Below, in pieces: positions 17,809 through 26,221 of a stretch of 64,000 bases of DNA (positions are counted from its first letter, which is position 1; the number at the start of each line of letters is the position of its first letter). The stretch covers positions 160,676 to 224,675 of the forward strand of contig DASVDR010000029.1 in NCBI GenBank assembly GCA_036381015.1, written 5' to 3'. A program made the position numbers and the translations under genes. Below the pieces are notes generated by a model. It was not told the DNA's origin. It did no database searches and saw only the letters and a program-made list of their open reading frames with translations. Source of the stretch: Gammaproteobacteria bacterium. Lineage in GTDB: Bacteria; Pseudomonadota; Gammaproteobacteria; Steroidobacterales; Rariloculaceae.

Positions 17809-19020
17809 ATGCCGTCGAACGGCAACGCGTCGCAGTCGAATGGCATTCTGATCGTCGGGGGCGGCTTCGCCGGCTTCTGGTCGGCGCTCGCCGCCCGCCG
17901 CGTCATCGACGGTCGCGCACCCGTGACGCTGCTCTCCCGCGAGCCCGTGCTTCAGATGCGGCCGCGCCTCTACGAGGCCGATCCCGAGCGGCTCGGCGTC
18001 GATCTGCGGCCGCTGTTGCACAGGGTCGGCGTGCGCTTCGTCGCCGGCGAAGCGGCGGATCTCGATCCCTCGGCACGCACCGTCACTCTCGCTTCCGGCG
18101 AGCGGCTCGGGTATGCACGCCTCGTGGTCGCCACGGGCAGCCGCATGCGCCGACCCGACGTGCCGGGCGCAGCGTCCGCGTTCTCGGTCGATACGCAGGC
18201 GGAGGCGATCGCTTTCGATCGGCGCTTGGCCGAGATCGCCGCGACGGTGCCGTCTCCGACCGTCGGCGTCGTCGGCGCCGGCTTCACCGGCATCGAGCTC
18301 GCGCTCGAGCTGCGTGATCGCCTTCGAGCGCACGGCGCTGAAGAGGCGGCGGAACGACTGCGCATCGTGTTGATCGATCGCGCGCCGGTGGTCGGGCCCG
18401 AGCTCGGCGCGGGCCCGCGGTCCGCGATCGAAGCGGCGCTGACCGAAGCCCGGATCGAGCTGCGCCTCGACGCCGCCGTGCAGGCGTTGTCGGCGAATCG
18501 CGTGGAGCTTCGAGACGGCGCCGCCGTCACGGCCGACGCGGTCGTGCTCGCCACCGGGCTCGAGGCCGCGCCGTTCGCGAGCCGGATCCCCGGCGAGCGG
18601 GACGAGCGCGGCCGCGTAGTCGTCGACCGTGCGTTGCGCGCGCCGGCCGTGCCGGATGTCTTCGTCACCGGCGACGCGGCCGCCGCCGACACCGGCGACG
18701 GTCACCGGACGCTGCAGTCCTGCCAGCACGCGCTCCAGCTCGGCCGATTCGCCGGCGAGAACGCCGCGCGCGACCTGCTCGGCCTGCCGACGCTCGACTA
18801 CGTCCAGCGGCGTTACGTCACGTGCCTCGATCTGGGACGCTCCGGCGCCGTGCGGACCGAGGGCTGGGAGCGGATCGTTCGGCAGACGGGTGCTGAGGCG
18901 AAGGCGGCGAAGCGGCGCATCAACCGCGAGCTCATCTATCCGCCGGCCGACGCCCCGGGCGATGCGCTGCTCGCGATGTCGAGCACCGATCTCGCGGCCC
19001 AAGGCCGGCCGCCGACTTGA
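17809..19020 (+). CDS. NAD(P)/FAD oxidoreductase, type II NADH dehydrogenase-like
   Basis: A 403-residue two-dinucleotide-domain flavoprotein. FAD motif GILIVGGGFAGFWSALAA near the N-terminus, NAD(P)H motif VGVVGAGFTGIELALELRD at ~residue 160, and VPDVFVTGDAAA late in the chain match the Ndh-2 family of non-proton-pumping quinone reductases. The C-terminal membrane-anchoring region is short, so a soluble dehydrogenase is also possible. GTG at 17806 is an alternative start one codon upstream. It follows the HU-like gene by 17 bases and is convergent with the cytochrome gene. Confidence 0.85.
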   Translation: MPSNGNASQSNGILIVGGGFAGFWSALAARRVIDGRAPVTLLSREPVLQMRPRLYEADPERLGVDLRPLLHRVGVRFVAGEAADLDPSARTVTLASGERLGYARLVVATGSRMRRPDVPGAASAFSVDTQAEAIAFDRRLAEIAATVPSPTVGVVGAGFTGIELALELRDRLRAHGAEEAAERLRIVLIDRAPVVGPELGAGPRSAIEAALTEARIELRLDAAVQALSANRVELRDGAAVTADAVVLATGLEAAPFASRIPGERDERGRVVVDRALRAPAVPDVFVTGDAAAADTGDGHRTLQSCQHALQLGRFAGENAARDLLGLPTLDYVQRRYVTCLDLGRSGAVRTEGWERIVRQTGAEAKAAKRRINRELIYPPADAPGDALLAMSSTDLAAQGRPPT

Positions 19021-19049
19021 GCTTTAGTGCCCCGTCAGGCCCGCTTCGC

Positions 19050-19772
19050 CTAGCTGCCGGTGTCGGGCCCCGGCACGAGGCCCAGCACGAACGCGGTCAA
19101 TAGATCGATCTCCGCCGCGGTCAGCGTGCCGGCGTGCGCCGGACATTGCGTCTCGACGCCTCGCGTGACCGCCAGCCGAATCTTCATCATCGAGTCGCCG
19201 TGTTGCCAGTAGTCGTCCGCGAGGCTCGGGGCGCCGAGCTCGGCCTTGCCGCGGGCGTCGTCGCCATGGCAACGGGCGCAGTGCTCGGTGAAGAGCTGCC
19301 GGCCGCGCTTCTCGTCCTCCGAAAGCGGGTCGGCGGAAGGGAGCGATCGGATGTACGCGACGACCTGACCCAGCTCGACCTCGCCGAGCAGCTGGCCCAT
19401 CGCAGGCATCGTGCCCCGCCTGCCGTTCGCGATCGTGGACCGGATGGACTCGACCGTGATCGGATAGTTGTGCGGGCCGGCGGCGAGGCGGGTGACGCCC
19501 GGGCGGCCTTCTCCGTTCTCGCCATGGCACGACGCGCAGTGCGCGGCAAAGAGCTGCTGCCCGAGCGCGAGTGCGGCGTCGTCGCGGACGAGCTGCTCGA
19601 TGCCTCGATCCGCATAGGCCTGGCTCTCGGCGCGCAGCCGCTGCTGCTGCTCGACGGAGACCGTGGTTTCCGATTCGCCCGCCGGGCCGCATCCGTCGAG
19701 CGCGGCGGCGAAGCAGAGAAGGGTGATGAGCTCGACGGTCCTACGACTCGTTCCGTGTGTCGCGCGGGCCAA
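19050..19772 (-). CDS. Diheme c-type cytochrome lipoprotein, CcoP-like domains
   Basis: A 240-residue electron carrier with two c-type haem sites: CASCH (C79, C82, H83) and CARCH (C165, C168, H169), each with a downstream methionine or equivalent axial region (GTMPAMGQ for the first). The second half, GAPSLADDYWQHGDS, resembles the C-terminal domains of the CcoP/FixP oxidase subunits. TTG at 19772 is the best start, with GGAGAGAGGACC upstream; the N-terminus then gives a signal segment ending LDGC, a plausible though unusual lipobox. Periplasmic, membrane-tethered. Convergent with the Ndh-2-like gene. Confidence 0.83.
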   Translation of the reverse strand: MARATHGTSRRTVELITLLCFAAALDGCGPAGESETTVSVEQQQRLRAESQAYADRGIEQLVRDDAALALGQQLFAAHCASCHGENGEGRPGVTRLAAGPHNYPITVESIRSTIANGRRGTMPAMGQLLGEVELGQVVAYIRSLPSADPLSEDEKRGRQLFTEHCARCHGDDARGKAELGAPSLADDYWQHGDSMMKIRLAVTRGVETQCPAHAGTLTAAEIDLLTAFVLGLVPGPDTGS

Positions 19773-19806
19773 CGGAGGTCCTCTCTCCAACGTTGCGAAC
19801 GTCGTC

Positions 19807-20241
19807 CTAATCGTCCGGGCCCCGCTGACGCTCTCCGGGGCCGTGCGGAGCATGATAGCGCATCCACTCGGGGGAGAACTGATATCCGCGCCGCGCGTGG
19901 TTGCGGATGGCTCCACCGAGGCCGCCGGTCCTCAGGGCGGCCCGTGCGCCGCTGATCGCGCGTTGCAGCGCGCCGTCGCCGACGACCGCATCCGGCCAAA
20001 GCGCGCCGAGAATCTCGTCCTTGCCGACGATGCGGTGGCGGTTCGCGACGAGGAGGACGATCAGATCGAAGGCGCGCGCCGGGAGGAGGACGATTCGTCC
20101 GTGAAGGCGCAGCTCCCGGCGCGCCGCGTTCAGCTCGAAGTCCCCGAAGCGAAAGATCGCCCCGTCGGCCGCGGACGTCGATGCTTGTTCCCGAGCGGCA
20201 TCCACGCTGCCGAACTTCGGTTCCGGGGCCTCGCGGGTCAA
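19807..20241 (-). CDS. Winged-helix (OmpR/CadC-type) DNA-binding protein
   Basis: A 144-residue protein made almost entirely of a C-terminal-effector winged helix: FRFGDFELNAARRELRLHG, then LPARAFDLIVLLVANRHRIVGKDEIL and LWPDAVVGDGALQRAISGARAAL, ending in a RGYQF hairpin. No receiver, ATPase or membrane segment follows, unlike CadC or AfsR. The start is uncertain: TTG 20241, or GTG 20205. A perfect 8-base inverted repeat lies just upstream. It is followed 34 bases later by the cytochrome gene on the same strand, so they may be co-transcribed. Confidence 0.78.
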   Translation of the reverse strand: MTREAPEPKFGSVDAAREQASTSAADGAIFRFGDFELNAARRELRLHGRIVLLPARAFDLIVLLVANRHRIVGKDEILGALWPDAVVGDGALQRAISGARAALRTGGLGGAIRNHARRGYQFSPEWMRYHAPHGPGERQRGPDD

Positions 20242-20247
20242 GTAGTA

Positions 20248-20276
20248 AACGGTTATCGTCTTCTTCGTTAACCGTT
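20248..20276. promoter_or_regulatory. Inverted repeat AACGGTTA-N13-TAACCGTT
   Basis: Perfect 8-base arms at 20248-20255 and 20269-20276 lie immediately upstream of the winged-helix gene, and a further CGTTAA half-like sequence follows at 20281-20288. The AT-rich patch stands out in a GC-rich background and is a candidate promoter/operator region for the winged-helix gene. Confidence 0.45.
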
Positions 20277-20439
20277 CCGCTTCGTTAATAAACGCGCGTG
20301 GGCGGCGATATGCGCCGGGTCGCGGACGCCGCGGCGGAGCGCGGCTTGCCGCCGGGCCGGCAAGACGCGCGATAATCCCTCCCCGGGCGTGCGTTCCGAG
20401 AGACGCAGCGCCTTCGCCCGCAGATCAGGGAGGCAGGAC

Positions 20440-20838
20440 ATGCCGACAGTCCAGATCCGCTATATCGTTCACGACGTCGATGCTGCGATCGCGTTCTATA
20501 CGAGGCTGCTGGGCTTCGAGCTCGACCTGCATCCTGCTCCGGTGTTCGCGATGCTTTCGCGCGGCGATCTTCGTCTCGTGCTGAGCGCTCCGAACCCGGC
20601 GGGCGGCGGCGGACAGCCGATGCCGGACGGTACTCGCCAGGAGCCCGGCGGATGGAACCGGTTCGCCGTCGAGGTTCGCGACATCGCGGCGGAGGTCGAG
20701 CAATTGCGCCAAGCGGGCGCACGTTTCCGCAACGAGATCGTGACGGGCGTCGGCGGCAAGCAAATCATCGTCGAGGATCCCTCCGGCAATCCGATCGAGC
20801 TGTTCGAGCCGACTCGGCAAGAGGCGAGGCTCGGATAG
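20440..20838 (+). CDS. VOC/glyoxalase-superfamily protein
   Basis: A 132-residue single VOC protein: VQIRYIVHDVDAAIAFYTRL opens the first module, and GGKQIIVEDPSGNPIELFEP is the classic C-terminal strand with a metal-ligand-type glutamate. GRNGG-like turns and WNRFAVEVRDI are also present. The start ATG 20440 follows AGGGAGGCAGGAC. Typical length of glyoxalase/bleomycin-resistance-like proteins. No operon partner is evident. The substrate is unknown. Confidence 0.88.
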   Translation: MPTVQIRYIVHDVDAAIAFYTRLLGFELDLHPAPVFAMLSRGDLRLVLSAPNPAGGGGQPMPDGTRQEPGGWNRFAVEVRDIAAEVEQLRQAGARFRNEIVTGVGGKQIIVEDPSGNPIELFEPTRQEARLG

Positions 20839-21059
20839 CGGGCGGGCGGTAGCCATGCGCGAGCGTCGTGAGGGGCGCTGAAGAGGCTGGCGAAAATCGC
20901 CAATCAATGAGGCGCCGCGCAACGGCGCGGACCGGTCGAAAAGGAAGATCTTCGAAGGATCAACGGGTTGGAGTCGCATGCCGCTTGGCACGGACCGTGC
21001 TGCCGGTTTTCGAATCTCGAAGCGCGGAGGCGCCGCACCGAAACGAGGGAGGTACGCCG

Positions 21060-21335
21060 ATGGGAATGGTGCCGGGCTTGGTGACGATTCTGGTTCCGAT
21101 CACGGCAATCGTCTGCACGTTCTTGTTCCTGATGCGCTGGCTGCAGCTCCGGCACGCGAGAGCGCGGAACGAGCAGGATACGGCGTTGAGCCGGCGACTC
21201 GAGGAGCTTCAGGCTCGAGTCGAAGCGCGCGATCGGGCCATCGAAGGCCTCGAAGAGCGGGTTCGCGTGCTGGAGCGCATCGTCACCGACGATTCCACGA
21301 AGCTCCGCGACGACATCGACCGCCTTCGAGCCTGA
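21060..21335 (+). CDS. Small membrane protein, PspB-like
   Basis: A 91-residue protein with one N-terminal transmembrane helix (GLVTILVPITAIVCTFLFLM, residues ~6-25) followed by a charged coiled coil rich in Arg/Glu heptads to the C-terminus. This architecture matches PspB of the phage-shock envelope stress response, or similar small inner-membrane proteins. ATG 21060 is preceded by GAGGGAGG. No pspA, pspC or pspF is nearby, so the PspB label is structural rather than contextual. Confidence 0.7.
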   Translation: MGMVPGLVTILVPITAIVCTFLFLMRWLQLRHARARNEQDTALSRRLEELQARVEARDRAIEGLEERVRVLERIVTDDSTKLRDDIDRLRA

Positions 21336-21466
21336 GCGCCGCTCCTCTCCGAGGGCGGCCGAAGGCGCCGCGAAGCGGCGGCTGCACGGCGGCCGCGCGC
21401 GGAGTGACGCGCCGGGGCGCTGCAGCCGCGAAGAACCGGCGTACACTGAGCTCGGCCACTGTCGGC

Positions 21467-21500
21467 GCGAGGTAACGTCCATCGCGAGGTAACGTCCATG
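21467..21500 (+). repeat. 17-bp tandem duplication over a ribosome binding site
   Basis: Two exact copies of CGCGAGGTAACGTCCAT (21467-21483 and 21484-21500) abut. The second copy provides the GAGGT ribosome binding site and the AT of the start codon of the metallo-hydrolase gene; the first copy ends in ATC instead of ATG. The duplication therefore doubles the Shine-Dalgarno sequence. Confidence 0.9.
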
Positions 21501-22271
21501 TCGAAGAAGAGCGGGCTCTTTCGCTCGAGCGCACTCATTGCCTTGGGGCTCGCGGCGGCCGGAGAAGCCGCTGCGCAGCAGGGGAACGATCCGGCCGTAC
21601 CCGAGGATTCGCTGACGCGCGTCTCGGAGCATGTCTACGTCATCGAGGCTTGGCCGAACATCGGCATCGTCGTCGGCGACGACGGGACGCTCGTCGTCGA
21701 CACGGGCCTGGGCCCGCGGAACGGCGCCGTCGTCGCCGAGATCGCGCAACGCCTCTCCAACAGCGGGAAGCTGTACCTGACGACGACTCACTTTCATCCG
21801 GAGCACGCGGCCGGCGACGCAGGCTTTCCGGCCGATACGGTCCTCATTCGACCGCGCGTGCAGCAGCAGGAGCTCGAGCGTGACGGGGAACGCATCGTCG
21901 AGCGGTTCCAGCAGCGGCCGGGCTTCGCGGCCTACCTCGACGACGTGGAGTTCCGAGAGCCCGACGTTCTCTTCGACGACGAATACCGCCTCGACCTCGG
22001 CGGCGTTCACGCCCGGTTGATGTGGCTCGGTCCCGCGCACACGCAAGGCGACGAGCAGATCTTCGTCGAGGAGGACCGCACGCTGCTGAGCGGCGACCTC
22101 GCGATGAAGGACCGACCGCCGGCGCGGTTTGCCGAAGGATCGAGCGCGGAGGCTTGGGTCGCCATCCTCGAGAAGCTCGCCGCGCTCGAGCCGCTGCACG
22201 TCGTGCCGGACCATGGTCCGCTCGGCGACGCCTCGCTGATCGACGATCAGATCGCGGAGATGTCGAAATAG
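21498..22271 (+). CDS. Secreted MBL-fold metallo-hydrolase
   Basis: A 257-residue metallo-beta-lactamase-fold protein with a signal peptide (cleavage near EAAAQQ). The metal motif is THFHPEHAAG, an HxHxEH variant of HxHxDH in which the usual aspartate is glutamate. GPAHTQGDEQIFVEE gives the third histidine, LLSGDLAMKDRPP the bridging aspartate and VPDHGP the last histidine. It resembles quinoprotein-relay-type periplasmic hydrolases more than true beta-lactamases. Its ribosome binding site lies in an exact 17-base tandem duplication. The esterase gene follows 40 bases later. Confidence 0.85.
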   Translation: MSKKSGLFRSSALIALGLAAAGEAAAQQGNDPAVPEDSLTRVSEHVYVIEAWPNIGIVVGDDGTLVVDTGLGPRNGAVVAEIAQRLSNSGKLYLTTTHFHPEHAAGDAGFPADTVLIRPRVQQQELERDGERIVERFQQRPGFAAYLDDVEFREPDVLFDDEYRLDLGGVHARLMWLGPAHTQGDEQIFVEEDRTLLSGDLAMKDRPPARFAEGSSAEAWVAILEKLAALEPLHVVPDHGPLGDASLIDDQIAEMSK

Positions 22272-22311
22272 CGGCGTATACTTCCCACCGGGCGGGAGAA
22301 AGGTGCTGTCG

Positions 22312-23058
22312 ATGAAGCGATCCAGCGGGAACCGGCTGCCGGCGCTCTGCTGCGCCGCGGCGTTCGCGATGCTCGCTGCGGCGGGTGCGAAGGGGGAGGT
22401 GGTCGAAAGAACGGCCACCGTGAACGGCACCACCGTGCACTACAAGGTCGTGCTCCCCGACGGCTTCGATCCGGCAAAGACGTATCCGGCGATCCTCGCC
22501 TTCGGCGGCGGACCGCAGACGATGGAGACGGTGGACGGCCTGCTGCGCCGCAACCTTCGAGCCGAGGCGGAGAAGCGCGGCTACCTAGTCATCGCGCCCG
22601 CCGCACCGGCCGAGGGCCTCTTCTTCGAAGGCGGCGCGCGCATCTTTCCGGCGTTTCTCGACCGCATCCTCGCGGACTACCACGTCGAGGGCGGCCGATT
22701 TCACGTCGCCGGGCCGTCGAACGGCGGGATCGCGGCTTTTCACGTCGCGGCGGCGAACCCGCGGTACTTCCGGTCCGTCACCGCGTTTCCGGGATACATG
22801 TGGCGGCCCAGCGAGGAGAAGCTCGACGCGATCGCCGGCATGTGCGTTTTCATGTACGTCGGCGAATCCGATCCCTACATGTGGCACGACGAGATGAAGC
22901 GGGAAGCGGACGTGCTGCGTTCCAAGGGCGCCGTCGCTCGTTACACCGTGGAAAAGGGGCAAGCCCATCGGCTTCAATCGCTCGCGGGCGAGAATGCCGG
23001 CCGCTTGTTCGACGGCTTCGACGAAGCCCGGAAGGGCTGCGGCGCGCGGCCCGAGTGA
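22312..23058 (+). CDS. Secreted alpha/beta hydrolase (esterase-like)
   Basis: A 248-residue exported alpha/beta-fold hydrolase resembling PHB-depolymerase/feruloyl-esterase-type LpqC proteins. A signal peptide ends near AAGAKG. The nucleophile elbow is VAGPSNGGIAAFH, an oxyanion-type FGGGP occurs earlier, an aspartate is in YVGESDPYMW, and the catalytic histidine is in KGQAHRL. ATG 22312 has GGGAGAAAGG nine bases upstream. Probably co-transcribed with the preceding metallo-hydrolase; convergent with the next metallo-beta-lactamase-fold gene. Confidence 0.85.
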   Translation: MKRSSGNRLPALCCAAAFAMLAAAGAKGEVVERTATVNGTTVHYKVVLPDGFDPAKTYPAILAFGGGPQTMETVDGLLRRNLRAEAEKRGYLVIAPAAPAEGLFFEGGARIFPAFLDRILADYHVEGGRFHVAGPSNGGIAAFHVAAANPRYFRSVTAFPGYMWRPSEEKLDAIAGMCVFMYVGESDPYMWHDEMKREADVLRSKGAVARYTVEKGQAHRLQSLAGENAGRLFDGFDEARKGCGARPE

Positions 23059-23082
23059 GGGCGAGGCTCGAGCCGGGCGAGG

Positions 23083-24159
23083 TCAGAGCCGCATCTGGTC
23101 GCGCCCGACGATGACCGGACCGTCGAAGAACTTCCGTACGGCGTCGATATAGGCGGTGTCGGGCAGCTCGCGGGCCAGCGGACCACTCGAGCCCGGCAGC
23201 AGGTGGTTCAGCACGACGGTCTTCACGTTTGCCTCGGCCGCCATCCGGCCGACCTGCTCGGTCGTCGAATGCGTGTCCGCGACGTGGTGCAGAAACGCCG
23301 CGTTCGGGTCGCCTTTCTCGTCGGCTTCCGCGGCCTGGCGGACCAGTCGCGCGTGCTGCGCCACGTCGACGGCCTCGCAGACGAAGACGTCCGCGTTGCG
23401 GGCGAGCGCGACGAGGTTTTCCGAGTACGCCGTGTCTCCCGCGATCACGAACGACCGATCGGCCGTATCGAGCCGATAGGCGACGGAGCGGAAGCGCATT
23501 TGCGCCTTCGCCGCCTCCGGGAAATGGGTGTTCTCGATGCAGGAGACGCGCACGCGCTCGTCCTCGAACACGTCCGAGGCCGTGGCGGAGGCCGCGACGT
23601 CGTGCCCGTGGAACAGCGTTTCGGGGTTCACCGATCGTCCTTCGTCGATCGTGCGGATCTCGGTATTCGGCCCCAGATAATCGAGCGCGGCGGCGACGAG
23701 CGCCGCGGTACCGTAGGGGCCGTAGACGTTCGTCGGCACCGTGCCGCGGCCCGTCCATTGCAGCGACATCAACGCCGCGAGGTCGAGGGTGTGGTCGTCG
23801 TGCAGGTGCGTCAGAAAGACGTGATGAACGTCGCGATATCCGAGGCCGCTCTCGACCAGCGCCCGCACCGTCCCGTAGCCGCAGTCGACGAGGTACGGCC
23901 GGCCGCCGACGACGACGGCGCTCGCGGTTTGGCCGCGCCGCAGGTTCACGCCCGGCCCGCCCTGCGTGCCGAGCAGCACGAGGCGCGAGCCTGCGTTGGC
24001 TTCGGCTTCGGGAGCCGCGGCCGGCTGGGCGAAAGCCTTCGGCACGGCCGTGGCCAATGGGCCGAGAGCGGCCGCAGTGCAGAGGCCCGCGAGCCTCCCC
24101 GCATCGATGAGCAGCGCTCGGCGCGTCCGGGTCACGCGCCCGACGAATTCTTTCTGCAT
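23083..24159 (-). CDS. MBL-fold hydrolase with Tat-like signal (RNase Z-like fold)
   Basis: A 358-residue exported metallo-beta-lactamase-fold protein of the RNase Z/arylsulfatase (AtsA) type. ATG 24159 gives MQKEFVGRVTRTRRALLIDAG, a twin-arginine-like signal with cleavage near AFAQ. Metal ligands are seen in THLHDDHTLD, in ENTHFPEA and in the late NHLLPG, with the bridging aspartate in VIAGDTAYSEN. The export signal argues against tRNA processing and for an extracytoplasmic ester or lactone hydrolase. Divergent from argS. Confidence 0.85.
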   Translation of the reverse strand: MQKEFVGRVTRTRRALLIDAGRLAGLCTAAALGPLATAVPKAFAQPAAAPEAEANAGSRLVLLGTQGGPGVNLRRGQTASAVVVGGRPYLVDCGYGTVRALVESGLGYRDVHHVFLTHLHDDHTLDLAALMSLQWTGRGTVPTNVYGPYGTAALVAAALDYLGPNTEIRTIDEGRSVNPETLFHGHDVAASATASDVFEDERVRVSCIENTHFPEAAKAQMRFRSVAYRLDTADRSFVIAGDTAYSENLVALARNADVFVCEAVDVAQHARLVRQAAEADEKGDPNAAFLHHVADTHSTTEQVGRMAAEANVKTVVLNHLLPGSSGPLARELPDTAYIDAVRKFFDGPVIVGRDQMRL

Positions 24160-24368
24160 GCTCGCGTATCCCCCCTTCTCGCTGCCGACCGGAGTCGGCT
24201 GCGTCGCTATTCTTCGTGAAGGAACGAGCATAGCCTCGGCGACGGGACGGAGACCAGCGGGTCGCGTGCGCAAAGCCTTCGACCGGGCTGCGCCGGGCGG
24301 CGACGGAATCCGTGCCGGATTCGCGCACTGCGTCCCTGTGATTGACCCCGCACCGGCCCGCGTGGACC

Positions 24369-26123
24369 ATGTCGCGTCCTATGACCGACCTCCACGACGA
24401 AATCGAGGCGCGCTTCCGCGCCGCCCTCCGCAAGGCCTTCGGCGACGAGCACGCGGAGACGGACCCGCTCGTGCGTCCGTCCGGGGACGCGCGCTTCGGC
24501 GACTACCAGGCGAACGTCGCGATGAGCCTCGCGAAGCAGGTGAAGCAGAAGCCGCGGGACGTCGCGCAGAAGATCGTGGAGGCGCTCGACGCCGCGGATC
24601 TCTTCTCGAAGGTGGAGATCGCCGGGCCGGGGTTCGTCAACCTCACGCTGGACGCCGCCGCTCTCGGGCGCCTCGCCGCCGCCATGCACGCCGACGAGCG
24701 CCTCGGGGTGCCGCGGGCCGAGCCTCCGCAGCGGGTCGTCGTCGACTACTCGAGCCCGAACGTCGCGAAGGAGATGCACGTCGGCAACTTGCGCTCGACG
24801 ATAATCGGCGATGCGATCGCGCGGGTGCTGCGCTTCCTCGGCCACGAGACGATCGGCCAGAACCACCTCGGCGACTGGGGCACGCAGTTCGGCATGCTCA
24901 TCCAGCACCTGATCGAGTCCGGGACGGCGGAGCGCCGGGAAATCGGCGACCTCAACGCGTTCTATCAAGCCGCGAAGCGGCGCTTCGACGAGGACGACGA
25001 GTTCGCCGAGCGCGCGCGGCGCCGCGTCGTCGCTCTGCAGAGCGGCGACGAGGAAACGCTCGCGCTGTGGCGCCGGTTCGTGGAGCTTTCGAAACGGCAC
25101 TTCGACGAAGCCTACGAGCGCCTCGACATCGATCGAGAGCACCTCGAGTATCGCGGCGAGAGCGCGTACAACGACGATCTCGATGCCGTCGTCGCGGACC
25201 TCGAGCGCGCGGGGCAGCTCGAGGAGAGCGAAGGCGCGCTCGTGGTTTATCCGGAAGGCTTCAAGGGCCGCGACGGCGAGCCGTTGCCGATGATCGTGCG
25301 CAAGCGCGACGGCGGCTATCTCTATGCCACCACCGACCTCGCGGCCGCGCGCTATCGCCTACGCACGCTGCACGCGGATCGCATCATCTACGTGACGGAC
25401 GCCCGGCAGTCGCAGCACTTCGCGATGGTCTTCCGGACGCTTCGCCAGGCCGGCTGGGCCGACGACCGCGTGCGGCTCGATCACGTGCCGTTCGGCACGA
25501 TCCTCGGCAAGGACCGCCGGCCGTTCAAGACGCGCTCCGGCGACACGATTCGCCTCGCCGACGTGATCGACGAGGCGGAGCAGCGCGCGTATGCCATCGT
25601 AAACGAGAAGAGCTCCGATCTCGAGGAGGACGAGAAGCGTCGCGTCGCGCACGTGATCGGAGTCGGCGCGCTGAAGTACGGCGACCTGTCGAGCGAGCGC
25701 ATCAAGGACTACGTTTTCGACTGGGACCGCATGCTCGCCTTCGAGGGCAACACGGCGCCGTACCTGCAAAACGCTTACGTGCGGATCCGCTCGATCTTCC
25801 GCCGGGCGGAAGCGCAAGGGCTCGACGTTCCGAGCGCCGGGCCGATCGTCGTCGGCGACGACGCCGAACGGGCGCTCGTGCTGAAGCTCCTGCAATTCCC
25901 GCAGACCGTCCGCAGCGTCGGCGAGACGCTCGAGCCGCACCGGCTCTGCAACTATCTCTACGACCTCGCGTCGGCGTATCACGTGTTCTACGAGCGCTGC
26001 CCGGTGCTCACGGCGTCGGACGACGCCACGCGGGCGAGCCGGCTTCGAATCAGCGACCTCACCGCGCGCACGCTGCGAACCGGTCTCGGTCTGCTCGGGA
26101 TCGGAACCGTCGAGCGCATGTAG
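24369..26123 (+). CDS. argS: Arginyl-tRNA synthetase
   Basis: A 584-residue class I aminoacyl-tRNA synthetase that charges tRNA-Arg. The ArgRS N-terminal domain is followed by the signature VVDYSSPNVAKEMHVGNLRS, holding the HIGH-equivalent HVGN, then GDWGTQFG. PFKTRSGDT replaces KMSKS, as in many bacterial ArgRS, and a DALR anticodon-binding domain ends the chain. Start MSRPMTD at 24369 is chosen; ATG 24381 (MTDLHDE) is equally possible, since neither has a strong ribosome binding site. Essential housekeeping gene, useful for phylogeny. Confidence 0.95.
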   Translation: MSRPMTDLHDEIEARFRAALRKAFGDEHAETDPLVRPSGDARFGDYQANVAMSLAKQVKQKPRDVAQKIVEALDAADLFSKVEIAGPGFVNLTLDAAALGRLAAAMHADERLGVPRAEPPQRVVVDYSSPNVAKEMHVGNLRSTIIGDAIARVLRFLGHETIGQNHLGDWGTQFGMLIQHLIESGTAERREIGDLNAFYQAAKRRFDEDDEFAERARRRVVALQSGDEETLALWRRFVELSKRHFDEAYERLDIDREHLEYRGESAYNDDLDAVVADLERAGQLEESEGALVVYPEGFKGRDGEPLPMIVRKRDGGYLYATTDLAAARYRLRTLHADRIIYVTDARQSQHFAMVFRTLRQAGWADDRVRLDHVPFGTILGKDRRPFKTRSGDTIRLADVIDEAEQRAYAIVNEKSSDLEEDEKRRVAHVIGVGALKYGDLSSERIKDYVFDWDRMLAFEGNTAPYLQNAYVRIRSIFRRAEAQGLDVPSAGPIVVGDDAERALVLKLLQFPQTVRSVGETLEPHRLCNYLYDLASAYHVFYERCPVLTASDDATRASRLRISDLTARTLRTGLGLLGIGTVERM

Positions 26124-26221
26124 CTCGCGGCGGCGCGCGGAGCAGGCCGTGACGCCGCTCCCGGCCGTGGCACCGTTCTTGCTTCCCGGGGCGATCTGCC
26201 CGAAAGACGGCGGGAACGGCG

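Noticed and set aside
20885-20930. Weak similarity to 28708-28750 (GAAAxTCGCxAA ... GCGCAAC) as a shared promoter or repeat
   Set aside because: Only short interrupted matches; not distinguishable from chance without a genome-wide search.
21498-22271. Annotating the MBL-fold protein as a true beta-lactamase
   Set aside because: HxHxEH variant, periplasmic relay-type motifs and lack of class B-specific zinc-2 residues make antibiotic hydrolysis unsupported.
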